Assembly (NCBI RefSeq): GCF_029784155.1
Contig: NC_073693.1
Coordinates: 234,793,947-234,857,946 of the forward strand
Source of the DNA: Uranotaenia lowii
Lineage: Eukaryota; Arthropoda; Insecta; Diptera; Culicidae
DNA: 64,000 nt
Reading direction: 5' to 3'
The notes under the pieces were generated by a model that saw only the letters and a list, made by a program, of their open reading frames with translations, ran no database searches and was not told the DNA's origin. The first letter of the stretch is position 1. Each line of letters opens with the position of its first letter. Of this stretch, positions 45,066-56,162 are shown in pieces. Both the position numbers and the translations under genes were made by a program.

Positions 45066-46185
45066 GGCCGTTCACTAATTACGTAAGCACATAGGGGGGG
45101 GGGGGGGGGGGGGGTGGGGGGGTTTCACATTTGCTTACGATCTCTTACTAGGGGGGTATGGAGGGTTTCCAATTATCTTACGTAAGAAATGTTACATTGA
45201 TAATTCGTCATCATTTTTTTCTCACTACTCATTTGTTTGTAATTTTTTATGTTATGTTATTTATCTTTTAATGTCTTTTCATTAATAAAAAAAAGATGCT
45301 GGTTCTATAAAATTAATAGAGAACCAATTCAAACCAAAATTTCACCAGAAACACTAAATCACAATATTTAAAAAGATCGCTATTTGCTTTTCATCATAAT
45401 AATCTTTATAATTGAGAAATTTATAGAAACAAAAAGAAAAATGGAGATTTGAAAACATCTTATTTCAAAAATGACTTCATCAAGTAGAAGTCTTTAAAAA
45501 TCAATATGAGGGACTTTAGATAATGAATTTCTAGACAGTTTTTCTGTGATATCAATCAAGCCACTATTAACTCTAAATTTTACAAACTATTTACCAGAAA
45601 AAAATCGTACAACTTTATGACTTATCACTGAAATGAATCTCAGCTTTTAGCTTAATTAACAACTTAATTGTTGTAAAACATTTTTGCACCAATTCTAGAA
45701 GCATAGAATGAAATGTTTTTAGATTTTTATGAATTTTAGGTCAAAATCATAACATTTTATGATGCTACCTTGTGCAAACCTGATCTTTCACATTTTTTTA
45801 AAGCAGAATTAAGATTTTATATTGCTTATTCGATTGGGGAAATTTATTGAATATGATTGTAACCCCGAACATACTATTTCCTAAAAGCTTAATGTTTTCT
45901 ATAATCGTTTAAGACATTTCATCTGTTGTTTTATATACATTGTGCTTTCCAAATGCAGTTATTAGGTTTTACTAAAAAAATGCTTCGCTTTGAAACATGG
46001 ATGATACATTTTTAACATTTTCAAGCTGGTTTTTGAAAAAACTTGTCAATTTCTCAAAGAATTTAAAACGTAAGATCTTACTTGGGGGGAGGGGGGTTTT
46101 GAAACACCTTACTTTGTCTTACCAGGGGGGGGAGGGAGGGTCGAAAATTTCCAAAATCGTGCTTACGTTATTAGTGAACGGCCCC
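45066..46185. mobile_element. Harbinger-like MITE with poly-G tracts (1.12 kb)
   Basis: 27-bp TIRs with one mismatch start GGGGCCGTTCACTAAT and run through ACGTAAGCAC. TTA stands on both flanks (3-bp TSD). Just inside the left TIR is a 19-base G run (45096-45114) and a second G run; plus-strand G tracts recur near the right end (46084-46138). A ~900-bp AT-rich middle, unlike the ends, suggests a longer relative of the 169-bp type at 9160 or an insertion inside one. No transposase ORF. Confidence 0.85.
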
Positions 46186-46599
46186 TTACTGAGATTTTTT
46201 TAATTTCATTTTCGGATTCAGCGCACGATTTCACATAGAAAATATTGTTCGGTCAATAAAGTTCACGATTATTTTTAAACTTTGTAAACTACCCAAGCAA
46301 CCAAAAGTTCCATAAAGATGTACCATAGAAGCTTAATCAGCTTCTGTTGGTGTTCCTTAAGAATGCTAATAAGCCTAAAATTTAAGTTATTAAAGCTACA
46401 TTGAAGTTCATTTCAGTGGCTGAAGAGAATGCTATTCAGCCCCTAGAAGAACGTACAAAACCTTCTATGGACCGAAAAAAAATCTGGTTAACACATTGCT
46501 CTGACAACCAGATCACAGATTACCAGATTGCCAGTCTTTCTAGGTTTATTTCATTGATTTTGATGATGACTTTTCAACAGATTTTATAACTAAGCTACT
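46186..46599. other. No gene seen
   Basis: Unassigned; CCCAAGCAACCAAAAGTTCC at 46292 looks like a dispersed-repeat terminus, but no partner end was found. Confidence 0.3.
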
Positions 46600-46678
46600 T
46601 ACACTTCGGGAATTGAACCACTGCTCTCCAGGTCGCAATGAATTCACCAGCCTCTCGACCAAATCAGCAATAGTTGTC
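46600..46678 (-). repeat. tRNA-like SINE head, minus strand
   Basis: On the minus strand GCTGATTTGGTCGAGAGGCT (A-box-like, near 46655-46675) is followed by CCTGGAGAGCAGTGGTTCAA and a perfect B box GGTTCAATTCC (46609-46619). Spacing and sequence fit a tRNA-Ser/Leu-like head; the acceptor stem does not pair well, so a SINE or tRNA relic is preferred to a working tRNA. Confidence 0.5.
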
Positions 46679-47301
46679 TGGAGCAGTAACTAGATATATT
46701 TGTACTTCACTATGAAATGCTCAAAGCAATAAATGAGCGGATTCATACAAACAGAAAAGTCTAAATATGGGATTTTTTATTTGTGTTTAGGGGTTTTCGA
46801 TACTCTGAATAAATAATTACAATGTTATTTATTTATTAAAAAGGCATATACATAAGTTTCTCAACATTTCCACAACAAACACTCACAAAGGGCACTTTAA
46901 GGGATTCATGTAATGTCCGAATAGCTGGAATCCGTATTCACGTCGCAATTCCCAAAATATTTACCGCAATCTTTCAGGGCCTGTCAATCGTTGATGCTCG
47001 CAACTGGTAAAAAAGTTGTTTTTCTTCCTCCTGGTGGTAAAAATTTTGCAGCACTTCTCTGCCATTGCTAGCACAAACTCGAAATTATCGAATTGTTTCA
47101 ATGCAATGTTCTGCCGATGTAAACAATCCGAAAAAAAATACAGAATTGACAGAAGCATTTGACAAATCGCTTGAAATTCTCCTAAAGGTTCCAGATGTGA
47201 CTTATTGGTTCGTTAGGAAGATCATAGCAGACACTTGATTGCCTTTGAGAAAATGTCGCATAAAAGGTACATTGAAGTTCCTTTTTTGATGCTTTTGTCC
47301 T

Positions 47302-47931
47302 TCAGAAGGCGATAGAAGTTTCTGAGTAACTTTTACGTGATATGAGTACCTGTAAGTCCCGTAAAACCTTTGTGCAGCCAAATTTTAACTTCGGAGCCCC
47401 GTTCTTGGGTAGTGTCATTAATGAGCTTATCTGGAATAATTCTCCAACTCCTACATTCACATGAGAGAAGAGGCGGCTAGATTTTGTACGCACGATTTTG
47501 AAAGTTCCATATATTTTAACAGAATCGTTGAAAACCTGTTTTGTATTTCTTTTTTTTTTTCGACAATTTATATCCATGCAATGTTTTGAAAGCCTTTAAC
47601 TGGATCAATAAGATGAGTCTTTAAAGCTTCGTTCTGGTTGAAAATTGATCCAAGGGATTGTTTTCCGAATTTTTAAGTAATGTTTACATGAGTAAGTTTG
47701 AACTTTTATATTCGTAAATGATAATTGAATATTTTGTGCTGAAAAATCAACACCATTTTTGTTTCTTCTATGCAGCTGGGCCTGATAATGGGTTTTGTAC
47801 CAATTTACAATTTTTTTACAAAAAGTTCTCTGCTGAACAATTTTGTCGACATTATAACTCAATATCTCCTCAGGCAAAAAAGACATGAACTGTTGAATAG
47901 AAGTATGTCTTTGGCATTGAAAAACAATCAA
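47302..47931 (-). pseudogene. Decayed coding-like stretch, unidentified
   Basis: Two minus-strand open segments, 47931-47605 and 47577-47302, are in the same frame and separated only by two stop codons in nine codons. Together they give about 200 residues: MIVFQCQRHTSIQQFMSFLP.., KKIVNWYKTHYQAQLHRRNK.. and then KIYGTFKIVRTKSSRLFSHV, NVGVGELFQISS. In-frame continuity across the stops suggests a real decayed gene, perhaps a transposon protein. A separate short ORF (47158-46961) lies in another frame. I recognise no domain. Confidence 0.35.
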
Positions 47932-48194
47932 TTCTGCTGATGCCTAGCGAGGTGTTGCTTGAAAGTAGTCGTGTAATACCAGCAGTGATGCCAAAAAAAT
48001 GGTTGTTTTTCAATGCCAAAAGACATACTTCTACTACATTCTACATTCTACTAATAAAATATTTTATTAAAAATTGGGGAAAAAAATAATGGATCAGTTT
48101 TGAACAAAAACAAAGCTTTCTGGACACCAAAATTTAAGAAATTCAAAAATGACCCCAAATTGACTCAGTCTAATGCACATATTACCCGTTATGC

Positions 48195-48320
48195 ACATTT
48201 TAGATAAGCCAGGCAAAATGTGGACATTTTTCATCAAAATTCTGGCAACCGGGCAGAACCTGTATTTTCCCTAATATTGTATCAAATAAACGGGCAAGTC
48301 CGGGTTAAACCAAGTAACTG
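48195..48320. repeat. Fragment of the CCGGGCAA-rich repeat
   Basis: GGCAACCGGGCAGAACCTG, CAAATAAACGGGCAAGTCCG and GGGTTAAACCAAGTAACTGG follow the right half of the 42930-43414 insertion in order, with divergence. Confidence 0.55.
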
Positions 48321-48339
48321 GTAAAGTTTATTTAGTAAC

Positions 48340-49740
48340 ACTTCCCCCTAACTGGATCCAATAAATGCTTGATTATCACCAGGTATGATTTTTAAATAAC
48401 TGCTGAATCGATCTCCCATGCAGTGTCTTAGATCTGGTAACCCCTCAGAAACTCCCGCAGCCAAATGGCCAAGAACGTGATGTGACAGTGCCAAACCAGC
48501 ATCCAGGAGTAACTTTCCAGTCAAACGCTGACGAGCGAAAAACTCTTCTGTCTGCGAAAGAAAACATTGCTCGACAAAGCGCAACGAGTGAGTTTTTTTT
48601 ATTTTACAATGTGTCTACAAAAAGTGGCACCCATCAGAACCGATCAAAGTCTGCTAAAAGTGAAATAAAATAAAATGAAATGCGAAAGGATTCCGGGGCC
48701 GTCTTGTTTCTGGGAAAAGGGTAAAAATTATGTAAGGTGTTCCAGGGCAGGTGAGGATTTGGCGCTGCCGGAAAAAGGGAGCTTTTGTAAATCGAAACAT
48801 ACAGGATAACTTTTTCGTTCCTGCAGCATTCAGTGAATAATTAATTACGAGCACCAATTATTGATGCCAATTTCAGTTTCTGTTGAAGTTCAGAGCGGGC
48901 TTGTTGTAAAGCTTTTGTAACGGGTGAGGGTAGCTTTATGTAACATTTACATCGGAAGCAAGAAAAGTTTAAAACAGAAAAAAGGTAAACTAATGTTTCG
49001 GAAATAACCAGGAAAGGTTAATTTGAAAGAGAACATTAAGTTATATTAAGATGCAATCACTCACTTAACCTACAATTAACCCTGATATCAGCTATCAGAC
49101 GTGTGGGCTCGAGAACCATTTTCATAATGATACTTTCCGGACAGTAATGGAAATTGACAAGGTGAAGGCCAATTTCGATTCCTACGAGATGATGAGAGAG
49201 CAGAAATCAAATAAAGCCTGATCCTGATCCCTGATTGTTGCAAAATCCTGCAAGCGTTGCCGGCTGTAAACCGGAAGGATCAACAAAAACAGTAACAACA
49301 ACAGGCAACAAAACCAACAACTACACCAGTCAGTGACGAGAAAGCGGAACTTTGGCCCGGGCGCTAACGAGCGAGCAACACTTGGCCTGGAGCCTCGAGG
49401 ATGCACCGGCACATCTACTACTGGGTGTTTTGGCCGCCTCCAGCGCAGTAGTTGAAGCTCAAGAGAGAGTAGAGGTAGAGCTTTTCTCCTGTCAGGACAA
49501 CGGTGATTGACATTGTACTATTAAATTTCCTTCCGATGGCATTCCGGATGCCGGCAAAAGTGTGCCAGCGAAATTTGAGCGGAAATAAATGTCCCGAGTA
49601 GCGCGGTAGCTACCCTTCTCACTTCAATTGTGGAATGAGCCAAGTCGGCAGAATTGGAATGCATTTTGTTAGCAACGGCGCGACCCGGATGTTGCCAAAC
49701 ATCATTTTATAATGAAAGAAAAAAGTAAATAAAGCTCCCA
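48340..49740. other. GC-richer unique region; possible regulatory DNA
   Basis: About 1.4 kb of unrepeated DNA, patchily GC-rich (48360-48600, 49180-49680). Examples are GGCCCGGGCGCTAACGAGCG near 49354 and GGCGCGACCCGGATG near 49677. ORFs on both strands are short and motif-free. No gene supported; enhancer or intronic DNA is possible. Confidence 0.3.
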
Positions 49741-49765
49741 TTTTCTAGTGGTGGAATAGAATATA

Positions 49766-50948
49766 CACTGCCGGCCAAAAGTTTGGGATCACCCACTAAA
49801 AAACATGCAAATTTTGATCGTTCATATCTCAGCCGTCTTAGGACATATTGAAAATCTTCTGATCTCATTTGAAAGATAATGAGCAATAGCTATCTCGGAG
49901 GTATTTTGCCCAAATATAATGTTTTAGTTTTGAACTTAACACTTAACCTAAAGTTATAACATTTTCAAACAATCGCACTCAATATTCAAAGCCGATCATC
50001 TCGGGATAGGGTGGACCAAATCTCAAAATTTGAGTGGCATTAGAATTCCTGTTCTTTACTTCTCAAAACACAATCAAAAAAATTTGAGAAAAAATTCAAG
50101 AATGTATTTTTAATTAATAAAATAGACACTTGAGTTATCGTCCAAAAGTTTGGGATCACCTCTTTGTATGGTGAGTTTGGGATCATTCTTATAAAAACAT
50201 GAAAATTTGTTTTATTCATATCTATCTCATCTAACATTGTATTGCAGAGCTGAAAGGTTCATTTGGAAGCTTAGGAATTGTTGTTTTTTAATAAATTCAT
50301 TCAAAAATTATATTTTGAAGTGATAACCATAAAAAAATCACCTGAAATTAATTGTTTTTTTGAAAGTTCTCAGATTTTTTTTATAGTTCTCACCTTAAAA
50401 TATAATTTTTGAATGAATTTATTAAAAAACAACAATTCCTAAGCTTCCAAATGAACCCTTCAGCTCTGCAATACGATGTTAGATGAGAAAGATATGAATA
50501 AAACAAATTTGCATGTTTTTATAAGAATGATCCCAAACTCACCATACAAAGAGGTGATCCCAAACTTTTGGACGATAACTCGAGTGTCTATTTTATTAAT
50601 TAAAAATACATTCTTGAATTTTTTCTCAAATTTTTTTGATTGTGTTTTGAGAAGTAAAGAACAGGAATTCTAATGCCACTCAAATTTTGAGATTTGGTCC
50701 ACCCTATCCCGAGATGATCGGCTTTGAATATTGAGTGCGACTTTTTGAAAAATGTTATAACTTTAGGTTAAGTGTTAAGTTCAAAACTAAAACATTATAT
50801 TTGGGCAAAATACCTCCGAGATAGCTATTGCTCATTATCTTTCAAATGAGATCAGAAGATTTTCAATATGTCCTAAGACGGCTGAGACATGAACGATCAA
50901 AATTTGCATGTTTTTTAGTGGGTGATCCCAAACTTTTGGCCGGCAGTG
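49766..50948. mobile_element. 1.18-kb near-perfect palindromic Tc1-like MITE
   Basis: Ends CACTGCCGGCCAAAAGTTTG on the left and its exact reverse complement on the right are flanked by TA (49764, 50949). The two arms, about 580 bp each, are inverted copies over almost their full length, around a ~20-50-bp loop near 50350. An internal GTCCAAAAGTTTGGGATCAC (about 50141) repeats the terminal motif. The identical-length 65-codon ORFs on both strands (50040-50237 and 50476-50673) are mirror images, not genes. Arm similarity this high implies recent origin or gene conversion. Confidence 0.93.
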
Positions 50949-51386
50949 TATCTTTGTTCGATTTATCATTCGGTTCCTTAAACATAGGCATGTTAATCTA
51001 ATTAAGATTACTAAATTGTCACTGTCTTTGGAAATAAAATTCTTCATTAACCACAAAGCAGAGTCCTTAAGAAAATGGTTGTACTTTGAATTATTTGCCG
51101 GCAAGGCATGTTTGATGATTGCGAAACAGTCAAATAATTGTTTCGTGATTACCTCATAATCCATCAGCTGCGTCTACTGAACATTCGTGTTCCTACGGGC
51201 CTAAAATCGACCATAAGCAAAGCTGCAGAATTTTTTGAGCATATTCTTGAAGTGAAATCTTGATGATAAAGGGAAGTCTCTTTCGATGTCAATACCCAAA
51301 TTCTGCGTATCGTAACAAAGTGGCGCTGCACTGACCATTAAGTGGATGTATTTAGGTGTCTCAAACTGATAGATTATTTGGTCCAT
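50949..51386 (-). pseudogene. Decayed coding stretch cut by the palindromic MITE, possibly a transposase C-terminus
   Basis: A single minus frame reads MDQIIYQFETPKYIHLMVSA, ..FHFKNMLKKFCSFAYGRF, stop, RRNTNVQ, stop, TQLMDYEVITKQLFDCFAII, KHALPANNSKYNHFLKDSAL and ends LCLRNRMINRTKI exactly at the TA where the 49766-50948 element inserted. Only two stops in about 145 codons shows it was once coding. The basic C-terminal R.RM.NRTK pattern recalls transposase tails, but the family is not established. No continuation was found on the far side of the MITE. Confidence 0.45.
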
Positions 51387-51734
51387 GGTTTGCTAGTTTC
51401 CACAAAAAAAAAACATGAATAGCAAATACTATTACTGACTTAGGTAAGGTCGACGAAAATACGAATTCTCAGGGTGACAGAAAATAATCTATTCCAAAAC
51501 AGTCTGAGGTTATTAATCAAAGATAATTGACCATCCTCATAAGAAAAAAAAAAGCCAAGCAACAAATGTAAATGTCCTCATTTATTGCGACAAAACTTCT
51601 CTTAATCAAAAATGGATAAATCCTTCATAAGCGTGTATTGACTCATTCCAGCGTGACGTCACAATGTTTGCAAAACAATGTTCTGGTATATTGTAAATAA
51701 ATTTTACAGCTCATAGCGCATATTGAAAAAAATA
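51387..51734. other. No gene; one CRE-type octamer
   Basis: Unassigned AT-rich DNA. TGACGTCA at 51654-51661 sits in GCGTGACGTCACAATG. A second TGACGTCA lies at 52743-52750, and a one-off TGATGTCA at about 52562, on the other side of the MITE. Confidence 0.3.
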
Positions 51735-51736
51735 TA

Positions 51737-52472
51737 CCGTAAAACGGGGTAACTTTGTTCACCGGGGTATGTTTGACCAGCAATTAATTTTTGCGCATTA
51801 TCATCAATAACTCAGTCTATAGTTTGAATTTTTGAAAACTATTTTCTACGTTTGAAAGCCTATGAATTTAGTATCAAATGGACAAAATTTGGTTTGTTTT
51901 TGATTTTTTTTTCTGTTAGTAAAAATGTAATTTCAAAATTTTTAAATATCTACTTTTTCAAGGCTAGCAAAAAACAGCTCTCCTAATGAAACCAAAAAGG
52001 ACTTAGAAGCAAACGGGTTGTTGAATGTGAAAGAACTACTTTTTTTCTTTGTATATGTATAGTTGTATTTAGCAATTGTTTTAATTTTGCCCCTAAATGT
52101 ATGCAACATAATAGAACTTTTTCCAATTATAAATGTTTTTCAAAGAAAACGTTAAGAAGCAAGATAAATTGATAAACTAGCATTTGTAAAATATTATGAA
52201 GGTGTTTGTATCCTTTATGATCGAGAAAACTCGTTAAAACCGTTAAAACAGATACTGATCAATGTAACCCCAAAGCATCAAGTTCAAAACAGAGACGAAA
52301 TCGATTTTTTAATCGAATTTAAAATGGTCTTATAAATTTCTGCAACCATGTTTCACGTTCATTGGAGTCCAGTACTGAATTTAAAAAATATGAAACATGC
52401 CACATTTCCCTTAACAGAAAAAAATAATCGAAAAATATTGAAAAAATTGATCAATATTACCCCGGATTACGG
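51737..52472. mobile_element. MITE, CCGTAA..CGGGGT family, copy 2 (inverted)
   Basis: The left end CCGTAAAACGGGGTAACTTT and the reverse complement of the right end, CCGTAATCCGGGGTAATATT (then GATCA), are flanked by TA (51735, 52473). The element is 736 bp and aligns in reverse orientation with 21984-22842, for example at CTTTCAAACGTAGAAAA and ACATTGATCAGT. Non-coding. Confidence 0.85.
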
Positions 52473-52474
52473 TA

Positions 52475-53398
52475 CTTCTAAGTTCAAAATTAATGACGCT
52501 ACAATTTGGAATCAAAAGAATGTTTATTGAACAAATAACAAAATATAAGGGAAAGAAATCGTGATGTCACAACGCGCCACTTTTTCCACTTTTCTGTTTT
52601 TTTTTACAAAACCTTATTTTTCTGCTCTTCTATTCGATCAAATTTTATGAAAATTTCAGAAAAGTATCAATTCATTACAACCAAGAAATCGCGGTTTTTT
52701 TTTTAATTTGATTTCAATTTATTCCAGAGCTATTCAGTTTAGTGACGTCACAACAACACGGTTTTGCAAAGAGTTGTGACTTTAAGAAATTTTATGGTCT
52801 GCTTCATGAAATAAATCAAAATATAATCTTAAATTAATGCTGTATTTATTTAAAATGCCCAAAAACTCAAAAAATAATGTTATTTAATGATGAAATCGAT
52901 CTATTTATTCCCAAAAAATTAAGGGAATTGAATCTTAATGGCTCAAACAAGCAGATAAGTCTTGCAACACTACGTACATCAATTTTATTCGAATTTTATT
53001 TGTGCGATGATGTGAATATTATTAAAAAAAAAAAACTTTTGCTAGGAAATATCTATTTGTAAAAGCGTTGAAATATGTTTCTGAATCTTTTCAATATTTA
53101 GTTGCAAAGGAAAGGCAAAATAAATGATAATTTCAAAATCCTGCGATCTAAGTTAGTTAATGGACACTAGAGTGCCTAAATCAGCTGACTTATGAAATGC
53201 TAAAATAGATCCCAGGCCTAGCACAAAGTCCAGTGCTAAATTTGGGGGATCGGACCACGAAAATAGATGGCACAATGAGCCTAAAATGTGTATGGATTTA
53301 TGAGAAATTTTTCTTGGAAAAAACATGATCATCCAGTTTTGCACCAATTTCTGAAGTCCCTATCGGGTGATTTGTTTTCATTATAGTCATTCACAAAG
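52475..53398. other. No gene seen
   Basis: AT-rich; includes the TGACGTCA octamer at 52743 and unassigned sequence up to the pogo-like element. Confidence 0.4.
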
Positions 53399-53878
53399 TA
53401 AGGTACACCGGTGCAAGTGCAAACTCGGGGCAAGTGCAAACGATCAACTTTTCTCGGCCCCAAAAAATGTATAAAATATTTCTTCTATACAAAACTGTTT
53501 ATTGGACGCAAATTAACAATCTGACAGAGATAAACAAAACTTTTATGACATCAGACACCCTAAACACGGCACTGTTTGTTTACATACTATTCCAAGTACG
53601 AACCATACTTAAAATGACTGTCTTTGTTTGCGAAATTTTGGCTATAAAAAAGGTTTTAAAATCCACTTTTTTGTTGGAAGGTGAGTATTTCGGGTTGATC
53701 TTCAATTTGGAGTAGAAATTTGTTGATAAATTTTTCGAGCATCCGGACAATGATGAAAATTACGATTGCTCCTGCTACCTCGTACTGTGGGGCAAGTGCA
53801 AACGATACTACCGGGGTAAGTGCAAACGCAACTTTTTTGTCATAAATTATCGCTCTTTTCAGAAATACGGTTTCCATA

Positions 53879-55252
53879 ATGGTTCGAAATTATATCAGGA
53901 AGACCAGGAGGGCTCTTCAATATTCGGAAGAGGATATTAAGAATGCTCTTAATTCCATGCAAACCGAGGGCCTCTCATCAAAAGCAGCTGCTACAAAATT
54001 TGGAATTCCAAAAAGTACTTTATACTTTAGGAAACTAGGAAGACGAGGCGTAAAAAGTACAACCCAAGGTAGATGTACAGTTTTATCAAAAAAAGTGGAA
54101 GAGGATACAGCCAATTGCATCAAAACAATGGAGAAGTGGGGCTTTGGATTATCGAAGGAGGAAGTCCTTGAAGCTATCGGACAATACATTGCAGCCAATG
54201 GAATTGAAACTCCTTTCAAGGATTCTGTTCCCGGGGAAAGCTTTTTTCTTGGCTTCAAGAAGCGCAACAAACTTTCTCAAAAGCGCCCTCAAGCAGTAGA
54301 AGTTGCTAGAAAGAAAGGAATAGACCCTTTCATTGTGTCTGCATATTTTAATCTCCTGAAAAATGTAACTGCTGAAGTTCCGCCAACGCGAATTTTTAAC
54401 GTTGATGAGACGAGCTTTTGCTTAGACCCTTCCAGAATCCGAGTTGTTGGAGAAAAGGGCAAAACAGCACATCGGGTAACCGCTGGTCCAGGAAGAGAAA
54501 ATTTTTCTGTGCTGATGGGGGGAAATGCTACAGGTGATAAACTGCCACCCTTAATTATTTTTAAAGGGAAAAATGTGTGGGATTCGTGGGTAGCAAACAA
54601 AGATGAATTCCCGGGTACATGCTACGCAGCCACTACAAATGGATGGATGGAGGCGTCAATTTTTGAAAACTATTTCCGAAATACTTTCTTAAAGTCTATC
54701 CCAGCGAGCCGTCCGGTAGTACTTATTTACGACGGGCACGCGTCTCACATTTCTATAAGCTTAATACAGGAAGCTATGAAAAACGATGTCGTGATCCTTA
54801 AATTGCCTCCACATTCCAGTCATCTACTTCAACCAATGGATCTCAGCGTTTTTAAGCCACTTAAACAAAAATATGACCGTGAAATCATAAAATGGCAACG
54901 TTCCCATTATGGTGTGAAGTTACCAAAAAATACTTTTGCGAGTATCATATGCCGCATTTGGACTCAACTCGATGGCAATATAATAGTAAGTGGATTTGCC
55001 AAAGCGGGAGTATATCCATTTTGCGAAAATGTAATTCCCGAGGACAAATATATGATAGGAGCATTAAAAAGATTCAAAGATGCGCAGAATTCGGGAGCGA
55101 CATGTGGTGAGAGTTCTCAAATGTCGAATCAGCTCGGAAGCCGTACGAACTATCAAATTGTCCCAGCGATGTCTCTTTTCACGGTTTTGCTGAAAGTGAA
55201 GGAGAAATATCAGACGAAGAAAAAACACTTCTGCAAGCTCAAACGATTCTGA
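53879..55252 (+). CDS. pogo-like (Tigger/CENP-B-type) DDE transposase, frameshifted C-terminus
   Basis: 457 residues from ATG to the first stop. The N-terminal psq-type helix-turn-helix (about 15-50: YSEEDIKNALNSM..KFGIPKSTL) binds the TIR; a second CENP-B/Tc5-type helix-turn-helix spans about 70-140. The DDE_1 catalytic core shows FNVDET (D176), VLIYDGHASH (D285) and LLQPMDLSVF (D321), a D-D35-D arrangement. The body is intact. After about residue 425 the reading frame appears shifted twice: SDVSFHGFAESEGEISDEEK continues in another frame, then NDSEPHNSLEEIFLEYIKQH to EKAPKRIRS in a third, ending at a stop near 55436. The ancestral protein was therefore probably about 60 residues longer. Activity of the present form is doubtful. 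Confidence 0.93.
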   Translation: MVRNYIRKTRRALQYSEEDIKNALNSMQTEGLSSKAAATKFGIPKSTLYFRKLGRRGVKSTTQGRCTVLSKKVEEDTANCIKTMEKWGFGLSKEEVLEAIGQYIAANGIETPFKDSVPGESFFLGFKKRNKLSQKRPQAVEVARKKGIDPFIVSAYFNLLKNVTAEVPPTRIFNVDETSFCLDPSRIRVVGEKGKTAHRVTAGPGRENFSVLMGGNATGDKLPPLIIFKGKNVWDSWVANKDEFPGTCYAATTNGWMEASIFENYFRNTFLKSIPASRPVVLIYDGHASHISISLIQEAMKNDVVILKLPPHSSHLLQPMDLSVFKPLKQKYDREIIKWQRSHYGVKLPKNTFASIICRIWTQLDGNIIVSGFAKAGVYPFCENVIPEDKYMIGALKRFKDAQNSGATCGESSQMSNQLGSRTNYQIVPAMSLFTVLLKVKEKYQTKKKHFCKLKRF

Positions 55253-55436
55253 ACCCCATAACTCATTAGAAGAAATTTTCTTGGAATACATCAAGCAACA
55301 TCCAGCTACAGTTAACCTTAAAAGAAAAAAAGTTTGTGCCGGAGCTGAAGTTATCACTTCCCTAGAAGTTTTAGAAAAGTTGAAGGAAAAGAATATCCAG
55401 ATGAAAGAAAAGGCTCCTAAACGAATTCGATCATGA
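55253..55436 (+). pseudogene. Displaced C-terminal end of the pogo-like transposase
   Basis: Frame-shifted continuation of the transposase. NDSEPHNSLEEIFLEYIKQH, then PATVNLKRKKVCAGAEVITS and LEVLEKLKEKNIQMKEKAPK RIRS reads open to a TGA at 55434-55436. Acidic then basic composition matches pogo-type tails. Confidence 0.6.
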
Positions 55437-55829
55437 TCAAATTTCCGAGAAAAAAAACTTTTTTAATTTTTTTTATATTTAAGTATAAGTTTTTTTTATT
55501 AAAAGTTGTTGAAATAATCACACACATAAATAAAATTAGTTTTTAATACCGTATAACTGACCCTAGAAAGAAATTTTTGGAAAAATTAAATGCGTTTGCA
55601 ATTGCCCCCATAAACGGGGTAAGTGCAAATTTTGAATTTTTTTTTCAAAAACGCCAATACTTTTTGCTATTATTTTTTAATTTTATTTCGCAAATAGAAT
55701 CTTGTACAGAACCAATTTCGGAATATGAAAAAAGATAAACCATGATTATTGATGTTGTACAAATTTTTTTATGCCTTATGAAAGTTGAACTATGGCAAAA
55801 ACCGTTTGCACTTGCCCCGGTGTACCTTA

Positions 55830-56160
55830 TATAATTGTTTTCGATTGGTAAAAATGTACAAACGGGAAAATATTTCGGCTTTTTCAGTCAATTCAGTGCA
55901 TTGCATATAGAATATCGCTTCAATTTAAAAGGTGCTGCCATTCTGGATGGAAGCCGTCGGGAGTCAAAATTGCCGCACTGGAAGTTTGTCACATCATCAG
56001 CACAGATGCAACAGTGAATAAGAGATCCGATGTTGACCATCTGAGCTCTACATATTCAGGGATACTCCACACTATCGAGAAAGGAAATAGCCCGAAAAAA
56101 AACATACCCAAATAGACAGATTCTGCTACATCAACATCACCATTTGGTAGTGCAACCAGC
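55830..56160. other. No gene seen
   Basis: Short unique stretch between two transposons. The ORF at 55835-56017 has no motif. Confidence 0.4.
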
Positions 56161-56162
56161 TA

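Larger units (their letters stand above)
53401..55827 (+). mobile_element. Complete pogo-like DNA transposon (2.43 kb)
   Basis: The TIRs start AGGTACACCGG.GCAAGTGC and continue AAAC at both ends (one mismatch), flanked by TA on both sides (53399, 55828), the target used by Tc1/mariner/pogo elements. Subterminal copies of GGGGCAAGTGCAAACG lie at about 53427 and 53790 with a GGGGTAAGTGCAAACG variant at about 53813. On the right, GTTTGCAATTGCCCC and GGGGTAAGTGCAAAT lie at about 55593 and 55616. They are likely transposase binding sites. It encodes one transposase, damaged only at its C-terminus. Confidence 0.93.

Noticed and set aside
50040..50673. Two nearly identical 65-codon ORFs on opposite strands
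   Set aside because: They are the two arms of the palindromic MITE, so one is the mirror of the other.
53917..54600. Minus-strand ORFs of 117 and 103 codons
   Set aside because: Antisense shadows of the pogo-like transposase.
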